Shown here in pieces: positions 10,837-22,748 of a DNA stretch of 62,906 bases. Position numbers and translations under genes: made by a program. Numbering within the stretch: the stretch's first letter is position 1; the number at the start of each line of letters is the position of its first letter. The notes beneath the pieces are model-generated. The model was not told the origin of the DNA. It did no database searches and was given only the letters and a program-made list of their open reading frames with translations. This DNA is from Lingula anatina (lineage: Eukaryota; Brachiopoda; Lingulata; Lingulida; Lingulidae), in contig NW_019775247.1 in assembly GCF_001039355.2 (NCBI RefSeq), positions 354,806 to 417,711 of the forward strand. The letters are read 5' to 3'.

Positions 10837-11021
10837 GAGCATAGCCATCTATAGAGGTCACGTGGTCCGATGACAAGCTCAGATATCAGAATAATAGCCA
10901 TAGCTGCCGTTTTTGTGGTAAAACAGAATATGTTATATTTCTATCAGTAGTTTACAATGTTTTTATTTTGAAATATAGATCTCATACGAAGAGTTATTAT
11001 CCCTCTAACTTCAGACAGTTT
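10837..11021 (-). repeat. Dispersed repeat R1, copy 2 (inverted relative to copy 1)
   Basis: Reverse complement matches 3398-3600, including CCACGTGACCTC, GAGCTTGTC/GACAAGCTC and AACTCTTCGTATGAG. The two copies are about 7.3 kb apart in opposite orientation and could pair in the intron RNA. Confidence 0.8.
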
Positions 11022-12499
11022 TCGTGTCCTTTTAAAGTTGTATATCCAACTGTATATAATGAATGTATTTCAGAATGTTTCCCTGCAGTTCAAAGTGTGA
11101 TAGCCATATATAAATGTATGTATGTAATACAATGCACCTAAATCCTTTAGAGAGGCTGACATTAACCGAAAGGACAAAAAACATAAGAACAAGTTTTAAG
11201 ATGTGTTCCTGTTGTGCTGAAAACCAAACTCACGTAACGCATAGGGGTAATTAGTATACCGTTACTTTCGAAAGAAACGCCAAAAGTGCATAGTGCTGAG
11301 AGAACAGATAGCAGGTAAATGTCACTGGAGTATAGCTGTTACCGCCAGTGAAAGAGCAAGTCTTTGAAGTCGGCGATTGATTCCCTGGTGACTTCTCTGC
11401 ACGAACACCCATAAACACTGTAGGCGAAATGTGCAATTGAAGACAAGGCAGCAGGTGGCATTTACTTGTAAATTGTGTATGTAGTTTTATATCCAGATGT
11501 ATATATTTTTCTGTGTGTTACTAGCGATTAAAATGGATTCTGGCCGGCTGGTGGTTTGCAATATTTATTATGGCAAGCTTAATAACATGTTTCAATATAA
11601 ACATGCATAGTTCATCACAAATTACACAAATAAATAAATAAATAAGTAAATGAAGGGAAGTTCCAAAACGTTTGGTTGATTAGACAAACAAGTCTTAATA
11701 TAATTAGTGAGTGCAAGTGTATACAGTGTAAAGTATACACGAGACCCAGTATCCAATATAGAACGGTAGGAATGACATTTTTATCGGTTATGAGAAATAC
11801 ATGCTGAGGCATGGTTAAACGCATTTGTTCTTATACGTCACATATCTTCCTATCACTGGTATAAATAATGGCGTTTATTGCCGTTTAAATATACATTAGG
11901 TTTAGAGAGCTTTATTTGGTAAAACGTGCTCAATATTGTTGAACATATTTTACTGCTATTTGTTGCTGTTTTGTGTATCTTTGCTGTCTGTGTGTAAAAT
12001 GAAATCCCTAAAAGGATAATGGTCCTTTAAGATCATCAAATAAATACATTGTACATTGAAAAAATACTACCACCACCAAAGATCCAACCCTAATAAACAA
12101 TTCTTAAAATGGCATTCTTTCAAAAACCTCAAACTGTTAATCGATACATTCTGTAAGTGAATGTCGCCGTACATGATGCATGCACTGACTTGTAGAATGC
12201 TTTCAAAAGTTTAACGTGGCAACAGAAAGAGCCTCTTCCAAGCTAGTTCTATAAATATTCTATCAGAGCAAACGCTTTATATACCTAAGTTAGGCCGACA
12301 GAGTCACTTTCATTTTGAGGTATTGTCCCTGAAAACCCCATTCTTCTTGCACATGTGAGGGTCTCGACCTTATCTATGGAAATGAGAAACCTTGCTGCAT
12401 TCAGTATAAAGAACAATGCAGAATGCAGATAAAAATGGAAGCAATGTCACAGGGGGTACTTCGTTTAACGTTTAGCGGTATCATCATTACTTTTAGGTA
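11022..12499. other. KCNQ: Intronic stretch, nothing recognised
   Basis: AT-rich with only short ORFs and a small TAAA run near 11632-11648. Confidence 0.6.
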
Positions 12500-12775
12500 G
12501 AACTGCAGGTTGGAGATTTTATCTTAAATTAAAGGTCTTAGCTTTTTTATTCATACATTGTATACATTTAATGTATCTTCAAAACACATATTCATGCTTA
12601 AAACACAGCTCCAAGTTCATCGTTTGACGTAATATTGGGATTTTTTGGGGAAAACATCTTTTTCGGTTTCCTGATTTTCCCAGGCACCTGGACAGCTAAA
12701 ACAGGATTTTAACGGTATTATAACGCTTGAATAAAGTACTACAACAGGGGTTCAAGTATTTTACAAAAAAAAACA
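12500..12775 (+). repeat. Dispersed repeat R2, copy 1
   Basis: Direct repeat of 39909-40174. Shared blocks include GATTTTATCTTAAAT, TTTAATGTATCTTCAAAACA, TCGGTTTCCTGATTTTC and a TTACAAA end. Ends are not obviously inverted and no ORF is preserved. The family is unassigned. Confidence 0.8.
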
Positions 12776-15700
12776 TTGCTGTTGATTTTATCTATAAAAA
12801 GTGATTTTGGCCCTATTTGGGTACAGTCCAACATTATAAGCTTATTATTATACTGATGAATAGTCTGTACGTGTCATGACGCCAATAATTTTCCATTATT
12901 ACCATGATGTTTATAGTGTTTATACAGTACACCAAATCATTTAATGTATAATCTGCAGTTAAGTATTTGTATCACCCAAAGACACCAATACTAGAAGAGT
13001 TTAACAATTACAACGAACGTCCTTGCATTCACTCGGCGTTTGGGTTCAGGGGTAAAAACAGGACTGGTTTACAATAGATGGAGACATAAGTCATTAATTT
13101 TCATATCAGAGTGTTTCCTAGTATACTGTGGGTTTCAGACCTGGCTTTGAGGTGTGCAACATAGCAACAAAAACAAATCACACAACCGTAACTCAGCTTC
13201 TTCTACCCTGTTGAATTAGATTCATTAGACTTTTTTTCCATTGCAAGGCAACTTTCACACACTGTAACTTCTTGCGCTTTGTCTAACTCACCAAGTATCT
13301 CAAAGAGTGTTAGAACGTTTACTTCAAGTAGGCCTACCAAGACAGCAACCAGTCTTATTAAAATGAAGTGATTCGATCACTACTGTCCAAGCGGGAATTT
13401 GCTTCTGAACGTCGTGGCTGTTACGATTAATGCAGCTTTTCCTTCTTAACCATTGTTATATAATTCTCTGAACTCTCCAACATGAATAGACCGTTACATG
13501 ACATATTAACCAAGACAGTGGTCATAACTGTCATGCCGTCATGTCATTTTGGAAATAGTCGTTTTGTTACTGTTTCGCAAACAACTGCGGGAGATTTTTT
13601 ATGCAAGAAGACCACGTAAAGTGCGATAGTCCATATAACGCATCTAATATGCTGCAACAAACCATTTTGATCACCGAAATGATGTTTTGGGATATGACGT
13701 TTTGGCGGCGTGATGACCATTTTTTGAAATTCCACGTTTTAACAATTAATGATGCGTATTGGGTTCGACTTGGTGTATTAAAACATTTTTGTCTGACGTA
13801 ATGTTGCAGGCCTTCATCTACGCTAAGCAATGTGTGATAAGGAAATGTGTTCCGTTTTCTGCAGAATCAGAAAATAATAAAAACATTGATGTGTTTATGT
13901 CTCCACATCTGGTCCATAGTGCATCTTCTCCTAACAATGTGAAACATATTTCATGTTTAGGTTATCTATAATAGACAAGATTTTAGATTCTTGTATTAAA
14001 AAAGGAAAAAAAAACAAGACGTGTTCTGTTGACAACCCATTGACCACTAATATTACCTTTGCTCACTGGTAAACGGCGTTCACCATACAAAACTATTGCT
14101 AGCACTTTATGAATCTATGCCACTTGATTAAAATGGCAGAAGACTGTACAGAAATATAATATTAGTTCAATATCCATCTGCAAAATCACGTTGCATATCT
14201 TAAACCTATCAGGGAATGAAATAAATGGTACGGCTTCATAAAATGAATGGCCTCCATTTGTACCGAGAGAGAGAATTAATTGTTTTTTTTTTCTGCTCTG
14301 AATCAGCTTAATGCGTCAGTTAGGTTCATTCAACTCAAGGGGCATCCTTATCAGTGCCTTTATCTGTTGAGTCAGTTCATCGGCTTTAAATTGTTCNAAA
14401 AACTAGAGGACTTACCGTCTTTTAAATAGACACGCTTCTCATGCTTGTATGCATGTGGAATAAACACAGCGAATTAGATCCTCCTAAAAGGCGTGATATT
14501 GACCTAGGTGAATTAGGACATTATATAAAATCTTTTACCAGGACATCTATTTTACAACTGCCTTAATTCCATTGTTGGGTAAATTGCACCAGCGCTATTT
14601 GATGACAGTTTCCTGGAATTTATTTGTAAATTAAGATTAAACACAAACAGCAATGCTTCGTTACGATTAACTAAAAGTTCAAACCGCCTATAGCCACTAA
14701 TTCAATAACAATAACTTAATATTCCAAATGCAAATATTGGTTAGCATTGAAATGACATCGATGTTTATTGCATATAGAAGTTATTTGAAAGAAAAGCGAG
14801 GCACTTAATTTTTATATCATTAAATCATAAATTTCCAAGGCCGACTGGAAACCACAAAATGGTGCAGCTATCATCGATTAATAAACCACCGTAAGTCACG
14901 TTTAATTCTGCTTCCATTCGTCATGTATCAAATAAGTGGCGAGTAGACACCAATACTCAATACTTGCGAAATAACACAACTTAGTAGATTGATCATACGA
15001 ACCATAACTAACTCGATTTTCGGGCCAAGGGGACCAAAAAATAATAACGAGGCATATACTGATAGTTGGCGTGGATCGAAGCAAGATATTTCTCGACCGG
15101 AGCTGCAGTGCGTGGCTTATGGACCGTCTCTGGCAATAGTTATTAAACGGATCAATGACAGTAATTTTGCACCATAAATTCGCCATGAGACGGTGATCAG
15201 AGAACACTGGGGTATTGGTTTGAAAAATCAACAACGTCCTGGTAGGTAACCTATCTCATGGCCTTAACATTAGTATACTCACCGGTTCAAGGTTAAATTT
15301 TTTGTCACTGGTAGGTGCGGCGTTATACGCTGGGGTAAAAAAATCAGTCTCGGTTTTTCAATCATTCTTTGCAAAAACGACTTGAGATTAAGCATGTACA
15401 TTCTGTCACCCCCCCCCCCCTTTATCCGTCTTTGCCATTTCATCATACTACCACTTATGCACCTGGCGTTTTAATAGTAGCAGCGAAGATAAGTGGTATA
15501 GCTAGGTTTACAAACACACAGAATCCATTCAATCTAATTAGAACCACATAAAAGCGATCACCATTTCTGCCGCTTAAATCAAGTTATTATCTTTAAAGCA
15601 GGTCCATTACTAGGAAGTCTGGGAAAAACGATTACTCTGCCAGGGTATCCAATCGCAATTGCAGAGATTGGGTTCCTGGGAGCGACTAAACAGTCACGCC

Positions 15701-17777
15701 TAAAAGTATATGCGACCGATTGTATTTTAACTTCACTTCCTTGAAATAAATGAAAAGGAAACTTGAAAATATGTCAAAAAACATTCAAACGAAGATAAAA
15801 AAGGTGTCTTTATGATCGGTGCCTGTTTGGACGTATTCAGCACGCATTCTTATATATTAATTGACGCTCACTTACATCGGGCCTACAAACCGGAAAACCG
15901 TCGTGATCGACGCTGATTGAATATCCACGGGCGTTCTATCGATACTGGCAAGTCTATTGCGTAACTGCCTTGTCCAATATTCGTCTATATGGGGAATGAA
16001 TTACTATCTTAATGTCGGATCAGCATTTAACACCTTTATTTCCGTGTTCATAAAGTTCACGTGTGATGAAAATGAATGCAACAGACGGCGCTTAATGGGA
16101 GCTTTCAACTGAACGCGTGGTGAAGTGCTGGCGAATTTCTCTTGCAGTCGAGATAGAGGTGTCAGTTCAGAGGTAATTTAGTAACGCTGGATAAAAGAGT
16201 TAACCCGCTATTGCCTAGAAAATTGATACTTTTCTTAATCGTTGTCCATGTGCTTTTGCGGGCAAATTTGTAAAAGCATTTTTCCAACCAATCACTGAGT
16301 GCAAGTACAAAGAACACATTCAACATGCTCTCTGCCTTTATACACCGAAATGAATTTTTCCTAGAAAATTCTAAAAATGATCTTTTACTCGCCATGGTAT
16401 ATCTCACTCTTTCAAAAACACCCAAGTTCCATTTCTTTTTACTCACTCTCGTAATGTAGACGAGAACAGGTGCACGTTATTTTCCTAAGGGTATTGGGTT
16501 AAGTACATGTATACCTTGTAGTTTAAACTAAAGGGGAAAATGTTGCAATTTCTAAGAAAATGCGTGTGTCGCTATTAAGTCTAAGGTGCATTGCATGTTT
16601 TAAATGTCAGCTTCCAACTGATGGATTCAGTAATTCACACGGCAGTTGCTGCCGCAGGATAGACGGAAGTACAACTTCAAAGCTAATAAACTGCTCCAAG
16701 GATATTGCATTTGACTGTCTAATCCACATATGATTATTCGCATCAGGGCGGTGGATGCAAAGAAAAATGTCCCCGATACCCTGAATCCGCCAGGGCTCTG
16801 TGTGAGGTAATGAAGTCTACCTGGGTACCTGCATATGACAAATGGCGGCAAGGAACCAGAACTAATTAGCCTTGGTTTGTGGAAGAGATACGCCTGATGG
16901 ATTCCGACGGGGAAATTCCGTAACTGCCAGCTCTCATACTCGTTACTTTGAGATTGATCCATTTTCGAAATGTCAGCCCCTCTTAAGATTCATGTAACAG
17001 ACTAATGTGCTCGTATTACGCAAACATTCAATCCTATATGCCAAGGTCTTTAATGCAAGTGTAATCCAATATTATCGAGTAAACTAACATTAATACAATT
17101 TTGCCTATCAAAATGTGCATAACCGCACGGGGTTACGTAGCCAATACTGTTATTTATTTGTCTGTTTGCAAAACACTTGTAACGTGTAATGGAGTATTCT
17201 GCTCCCGGTTTCTAGTGATACATTTCTACTGCTATACAGGTGTAGCCTGTTCATGTACACTATATACACGCGTTAAGACTGGTAAAAATGTTTGAATATC
17301 TCTTCAAGTATAGACACGGGAACCAACCATTTCAAAGTTTTGAAAATGTATATATTATCTCTGAAACTAACGGCTTAATAATTTATTTGCAGGCAACAAC
17401 CGGATCATTACCGCTGATACTGTTCCAGGCAGCTAAATATGTATGTAAATAAATAAGTAAACAAATAGCTGCAACTATACGAAATCCGACCGTGTAACCT
17501 ACCAGTATTTACCATAATTCTCAATGTTACACTACTTTAATTATGACTTTTCTCAGAGTTTTCAATTTAGACACTATAACTGAATCATGCCCCTGCCCCC
17601 ACTAGGGAATCTATGTCTACTGTATTACCATGCAATTATAAACGTTACATATGTTACCCCTATTGGGAAAATATAGAAACTAAGCTAGATATTCGTAGGT
17701 CCTACATCGAGTTGGAAGACAACACTCAATGCCAGTCCATGGACTTTTCTAAATGAACAAAACTGGCTGCGATAACA
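12776..17777. other. KCNQ: Intronic stretch without a confident gene
   Basis: Mostly AT-rich. A C-tract lies at 15410-15420. A patch of higher GC at 16620-16980 carries a 111-codon minus-strand frame and a short splice-bounded plus-strand segment near 16747-16805. Neither shows a recognisable motif. Other frames (13567-13830, 14902-15234, 16162-16446, minus) are similarly unassignable. Confidence 0.5.
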
Positions 17778-18000
17778 GCAATCACCAGAATATCTCACAT
17801 TCGATTACTGCAATCACCAGAATATCTCACATTCGATAACTGCAATCACCAGAATATCTCACATTCGATAACTGCAATCACCAGAATATCTCACATTCGA
17901 TAACTGCAATCACCAGAATATCTCACATTCGATAACTGCAATCACCAGAATATCTCACATTCGATAACTGCAATCACCAGAATATCTCACATTCGATATT
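17778..18000 (+). repeat. 32-bp minisatellite, seven units
   Basis: Seven head-to-tail units starting GCAATCACCAGAATATCTCA and ending CATTCGATAACT. Units 2-6 are identical, unit 1 differs by one base and unit 7 ends one base early. No spacers separate the units, so it is a tandem repeat and not a CRISPR array. The near-identity implies recent expansion or homogenisation. Confidence 0.97.
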
Positions 18001-18337
18001 CAGTCAACCGATACCTTTGAGTTTCTGAGAAAATAGTAAAGTGTTTATGTATCAATAACGTTTCCGTGCTGAGATCACGTACGCGTGAGTAATGACTGTG
18101 TATGTACAAATTGTCGTAGAACCTATGTTCTACAAGGAAGGTCTTTGGCATTAATTAACAAAGCTACATATTTATCAATACATAATTTGAATTAGAGCGT
18201 TGGTTGAGACGGAAGTTCATTGGAAAGTGTAATCACGACTTTTCAAGGTTTTCGAAAATAAATGACGTATATCTGTTGATAAATGGATGGGTATATGGTT
18301 CCAGTTCCTGAATTGGCAAAAAGCCGTCTACCTTGCC

Positions 18338-18492
18338 GGTGTAACAGGAATGGAAGTCCGCTAGTAGCCGTAATCCGCTTCCCATTACTTTGTACAGATG
18401 ACAATGGCCCCATATAGTAACCCCAATACTACGATTAACCCTAACCTGTACTAATCATATGGACCCTAGACTTCCATTCCTGTCACACTGGG
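18338..18492 (+). mobile_element. Short inverted-repeat element family M1, copy 1
   Basis: About 155 bp with ends GGTGTAACAGGAATGGAAGTC and, inverted, GACTTCCATTCCTGTCACAC. The interior carries CCCATTACTTTGTACAG and AACCCTAACCTGTACTAATC. It is flanked on both sides by a related 26-bp block starting ATTGGCAAAAAGC (18312-18337, 18493-18518). One of five copies in this intron. Confidence 0.85.
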
Positions 18493-19573
18493 ATTGGCAA
18501 AAAGCGGTAAACCCTGCCTGCTCTGACTTCATCCCAGCCACTGAAGTTATTATGGAGAGGAAACGATGGCGTTTCGGGGGCAATTTTTGTCGGATGAATT
18601 GAAACCAAGGCCATACCTAGTTCCGTTGAATTCAGGGCCGTTTTAAGACTAAACAATATTTTAGGAAATTCAAGCAAAACAGATTCCAATTTGCATATTT
18701 CGACATTTGCGGTAAACCTTCAGCGGAATGACTCGGGCTATGAGATATCCCCTTCCCAGGTTATTCCCTTCGTTGAATTATTTTTTTAATCGTTCATCTT
18801 TTGGAGCTGGTACAAAATGGTTATATTAACTGACTTAATGATACGATGGAGTTCATGCATCTTCAATTTCAAATTCCTTACTTGCACTCTAATAAAGTTC
18901 GACAATTGATGAAATTTGTTTCTGAAGCTTATTATGTATTTTCAGATACTAGTCCTGGAGAAGAAACATAAAGCAGATGAATTTAGTATCCCTGCTTAAT
19001 TGCGCTGCGCTGGATATTTGTAACGACAATGTACCCGTCAGTGCAGAGGCCAGTATAGAATAACAAGAGCTGAGCTGAAATGCTTTATTTGACAGCACAT
19101 ACACGTGTGCATCTTTTTCGCTTTAATATCAACCACCAGATAGGATTTTTTTATATTTCTGAACCTAAATTAATGTGGAGAAATGTAACACCAAATACAT
19201 CGCAATAGATCCCGCAGGACAGGATGACTTTTACATCTACTCATTCGCTACTAAAACCCATTTTTGTAAAATGAAAAGTGTATGGAATGATTTATAACAG
19301 TAATGAAAATATTCTGAAAGATAATCAATAACGACGCCAGTATCTTTGATGTCCTAAGTAATGAAATATCTGCGGCAACAAGAGATAGGATTCCGATGGT
19401 CAATATATTGTTTCAGTCACTGGTTCTATTTAGGTAATTGATAAGTCATAGCGCATGATGGATTTGACATTGACATGTACATAATTGCTTCAAGTATATA
19501 TAGTTTTAGCCATTTTATCCCTCTTTTGCTTGTTTGAAATTTATACCGAAAGTAATATGGCATATTACCAGAG

Positions 19574-19605
19574 CTTGTACGTATCTTCCGACAGGTACGT
19601 ACAAG
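19574..19605. repeat. Hairpin-forming inverted repeat
   Basis: CTTGTACGTA at 19574-19583 is followed after a 12-base spacer by its exact reverse complement TACGTACAAG at 19596-19605. It lies just before the paired CRE palindromes. Confidence 0.85.
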
Positions 19606-19624
19606 TTGTCACTTCGACCTGGAT

Positions 19625-19663
19625 ACGTCACAATGACGTCATATTACCATTACAATGACGTCA
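19625..19663. promoter_or_regulatory. Paired perfect CRE palindromes
   Basis: TGACGTCA, the palindromic cAMP-response element bound by CREB/ATF bZIP factors, occurs at 19634-19641 and again at 19656-19663. Both lie within an identical ACAATGACGTCAT context and are 22 bp apart, about two helical turns. A half-site (ACGTCAC) sits at 19625-19631. Being inside the KCNQ intron, they could be part of an enhancer; function is inferred only. Confidence 0.5.
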
Positions 19664-21209
19664 TGATTCAGATATTTATGGTTTATGTCTCCGGGTGGCC
19701 ACTACATAAATACTTTACTGAAATATGTTCCTGGATATTCTTTATTACAGCTAATACGCATGGAAATACCCCGGATGTGTAATTAGTCACCGTACTTTTA
19801 TGTAGCAATTCGGTTTCAGAAGCAAGGGACCATAGGTCGGCACGCTTGAGTATTGAGTTCAACAAAGGTCCTTGCCACTATCGACCGGGTATCGATCACG
19901 ATGATGTGATATGGCGCCGCGGTCAGGCCGGTCAAATGTTTCTGGCCCACTGGGACTAAATCAATCTCATAACTGAGACATGAATACATAGATGTGCAAT
20001 GGGTACGCCTCGATTCAAGTAGTGGAACGGGTTTCTTAAAAATATATTTCTTAGTTCATGAGCATTATATAATAGTACATATATACGCACATGAATATGG
20101 CCAATTGCTTTAAGCATTAAATGCTCATCTTAAGAGAACCAAACCATATAACCAATTGACTAATACACATCTATTGATGATGGAGAAAAGAAAAAGAGTT
20201 TCATAATGATAAATGAGAAAAAGTAATTTAAGAATTAGTACATTACAGGGGAGGTAATAGGGGGTGGCATAGCAGAGGGCAGCTGTGGGGGGGGGGGAGG
20301 AGTAGGCAGGGATGAACCTGAGGGCAGTCGAGTGGCTAGATCAAAGTGGATCGGTTCAGGATAATATGTTAGTAAGGGCAACGGTCTGAGGACAGACAAC
20401 CCCATACGGATACCTAAACCAATTAACTTGTTTTGAGCTATTGATTATAGCTGCTTGGCCTCATGTTAAAGTCAATCTGGTTAAAGGGAAGTTTGGCGTT
20501 CATTTCTTTCATCAGAGAGACTTTCAATAAACAGTGCCGTTATCGGCTAAATTTTGAACATCATACTTGAGTTTGTCCAATTCTTTTAATTTGTATGTCA
20601 TATTATTTAAGTCGGTTTAGATCAAGGAGACACAAAATGACATTTCGTGGATGTTTATCCGCTTAAGCCTTCCCTATTTTTCCTATACACATGTATATCC
20701 TGTGCTTATACCTGACTAGTAATGCAAACCCCTTTTCAGGTCATAAAATTACAACCCACTCCAACAAATTATAGGTTAACTAAAAAAAATAATAAAAACC
20801 CGCACTTGAAACAGTTTCTCAACAAACCATCTGGAAAGGATAACTTGTTTAACTTCATTCTAGGCCACAGGAAAAAATGTATCAAGGAAATATCTTACAG
20901 GCAGGTATATCATTCTGACATATGTACCACTTTATCAAATGTATCGGAATCTGGAAGTAGAAGTGAAGAGGAGATAATAAATGCAGAGTTCAAGGAGAAA
21001 CCGTTCCTAGGCCAAAGCGCGTCTTCCGATTGGTTATAACCAATTGCGGATATCAACGCAAAAATCTGAAATTGAACGATAAGCTTGTCTGATAAATGCT
21101 TAACGACCGATACGATGCCTTTATCTACCTATCATCAAATGACAAATTGAGAAACATCCAATGCTCTTCCTGACCTTAGTTCACATACACAAAAAAGAAA
21201 TTCGAAAGC

Positions 21210-21277
21210 TGGGATTTAAACATTTTGTAGTAGTAGTAGTAGTACTAAGAGAATTACCAAACGAAAACATCGCTTCA

Positions 21278-21317
<40 letters not shown>

Positions 21318-21578
21318 CAAAAATGATATGTGTACGAATTTTTCTGCTAGCTTTTCATGCTGTATATATAAAGGGCAGATAAGTAGGTCAGGTAGCAGAT
21401 TTTTACGACCAAAAATTGAAGAAAGGAGCAGTTTATAGCTCTTTTATGGTTGATAGAGTGATTTATTTAGTTCATCCTTTGGCATGTCGACTTTATTTGA
21501 GGCGTATAAGAAACTAATAGAAGCGGGTTACATGTGTTACTTGAAATCCGCGGTTGCTCGGTTTATATGTACCTTTCA
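21210..21578 (+). repeat. Dispersed repeat R3, copy 1, with internal microsatellites
   Basis: Direct repeat of 55994-56376 and 61177-61567. Shared blocks include GAAAGGAGCAGT, TCCTTTGGCATGT-like, TATAAGAAACTA and a TATGTACCTTT end. Where the other copies have AGTAGTATAACTAAG this one has an expanded (GTA)n (about 21227-21243), and where they have TTTAATTTTACCC it has (ATT)n (21277-21315). Confidence 0.85.
21277..21315. repeat. (ATT)n microsatellite
   Basis: About 12 ATT units, uninterrupted, inside repeat R3 copy 1. Confidence 0.95.
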
Positions 21579-22585
21579 GCAGACGGATGCTTCTGTGGAC
21601 AAGTTACATGGAAGGGTAGAGTTTACTGTACCGCACCATTTTAAATGGGCCACAGCTAGGTAAATTTAAAACAATAATAGACCATTCTACCACATGTTCA
21701 CTTTGTAGGGCTCAGAAATTACCCAGCTTATAATCTGATTTCGCACGTAATACTGTTTTTGGGGAAAAGGAGAAGGGCGTGCTGTGAAAACTAAAGAACA
21801 GAGAAATAGCCGCTGCCCCCTTCCCATATCCGCCGTTACTTTTACATAGGAGAACGGGGAGGGTTAGATACACACCCTTGAAAGAAAGGGAATAAAATGG
21901 CATACGACACAAATAAAATGAAGACATATTTCAACTTCGGTCTTGGAATAGAAAGTAGGCCTATCGTGTAAATTAAAGGTAGAATCCAACAAAGATACTG
22001 AGGTACTTAATCAGCACTATTCAAAAACATGTGCCATCTGCTTCTAAGCAGCAAATGAACACTTCCAAGCCACTTATATTTTCATATCAGCCTTAACAGA
22101 CGCGCAAAGGTCGTCTGACTACTATGGTTGATTTAGCAATAGTAGTAGCAATTTTCACAGCGATAAACCGACATAATCACTTAAGAAAAAAATATACGAA
22201 AAAGATGCGCTTGAGTGCTCTGCGGTATATAGATACACGGCGAGTGCTTCACAGCATTTTAACTTTGCGTGAAATAACTCCGCAAATGCGAAAATGTCAT
22301 CCAGACCCTTAAAGCTGATTAGCTGGACTATTAATTGAAGAAAAAAAGCATCGCCTTCAGTGTCTTCAGATGTTAACACTTAAAGCTGTGCGCTTGNGAC
22401 AGACAGACCTAGATGAATAGAAACGTTAGTGCTAGAATAAAACCCTTAAGAGACAAATACGTTGTATTCAAACATAAACTAATGTTAATTGTGGCTGTAA
22501 GCCATAGAACTGCTAGATCATACCTCTCTGCCTGTAGCATATGTATATAGATTGTGTGGTTGAAAGAGAAATGGAAAATATGGTC

Positions 22586-22748
22586 GGTGTAACAGGAACT
22601 GAAGCCCTAGGAATGGAAGTCCAGGCTTTCATATGATTAGTACAGGTTAGGTTTGGTTGAGTATTGGGGTTAGTATATGGGACGAATGCTACCTGCACAA
22701 AGTAATGGAAAGGGAACTACGCTTCCTAGACTACCATTCCAGGCACAG
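22586..22748 (-). mobile_element. Element family M1, copy 2 (inverted)
   Basis: Contains GGAATGGAAGTCC near its left end, GATTAGTACAGGTTAGG and GTATTGGGGTTAGTATATGG inside, and CTACCATTCCAGGCAC at its right end. This is the reverse orientation of the copy at 18.3 kb. Confidence 0.85.

Larger units (their letters stand above)
18519..21209. other. KCNQ: Intronic stretch between element M1 and repeat R3
   Basis: Apart from the hairpin and CRE pair there is a G-tract near 20287-20296 and no recognisable gene. A 105-codon plus-strand frame at 20722-21039 has no motif that I know. Confidence 0.5.

Noticed and set aside
14902-15234. Minus-strand frame with FSDHRLM resembling a LINE endonuclease
   Set aside because: Match is limited to about six residues and the surrounding sequence does not follow the endonuclease fold.
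16627-16962. 111-codon minus-strand ORF and a splice-bounded plus-strand segment near 16747-16805
   Set aside because: No recognisable motif. The plus-strand acceptor has a weak pyrimidine tract, and the two readings contradict each other.
17778-18000. CRISPR array
   Set aside because: The units abut with no spacers and the window is eukaryotic; it is a minisatellite.
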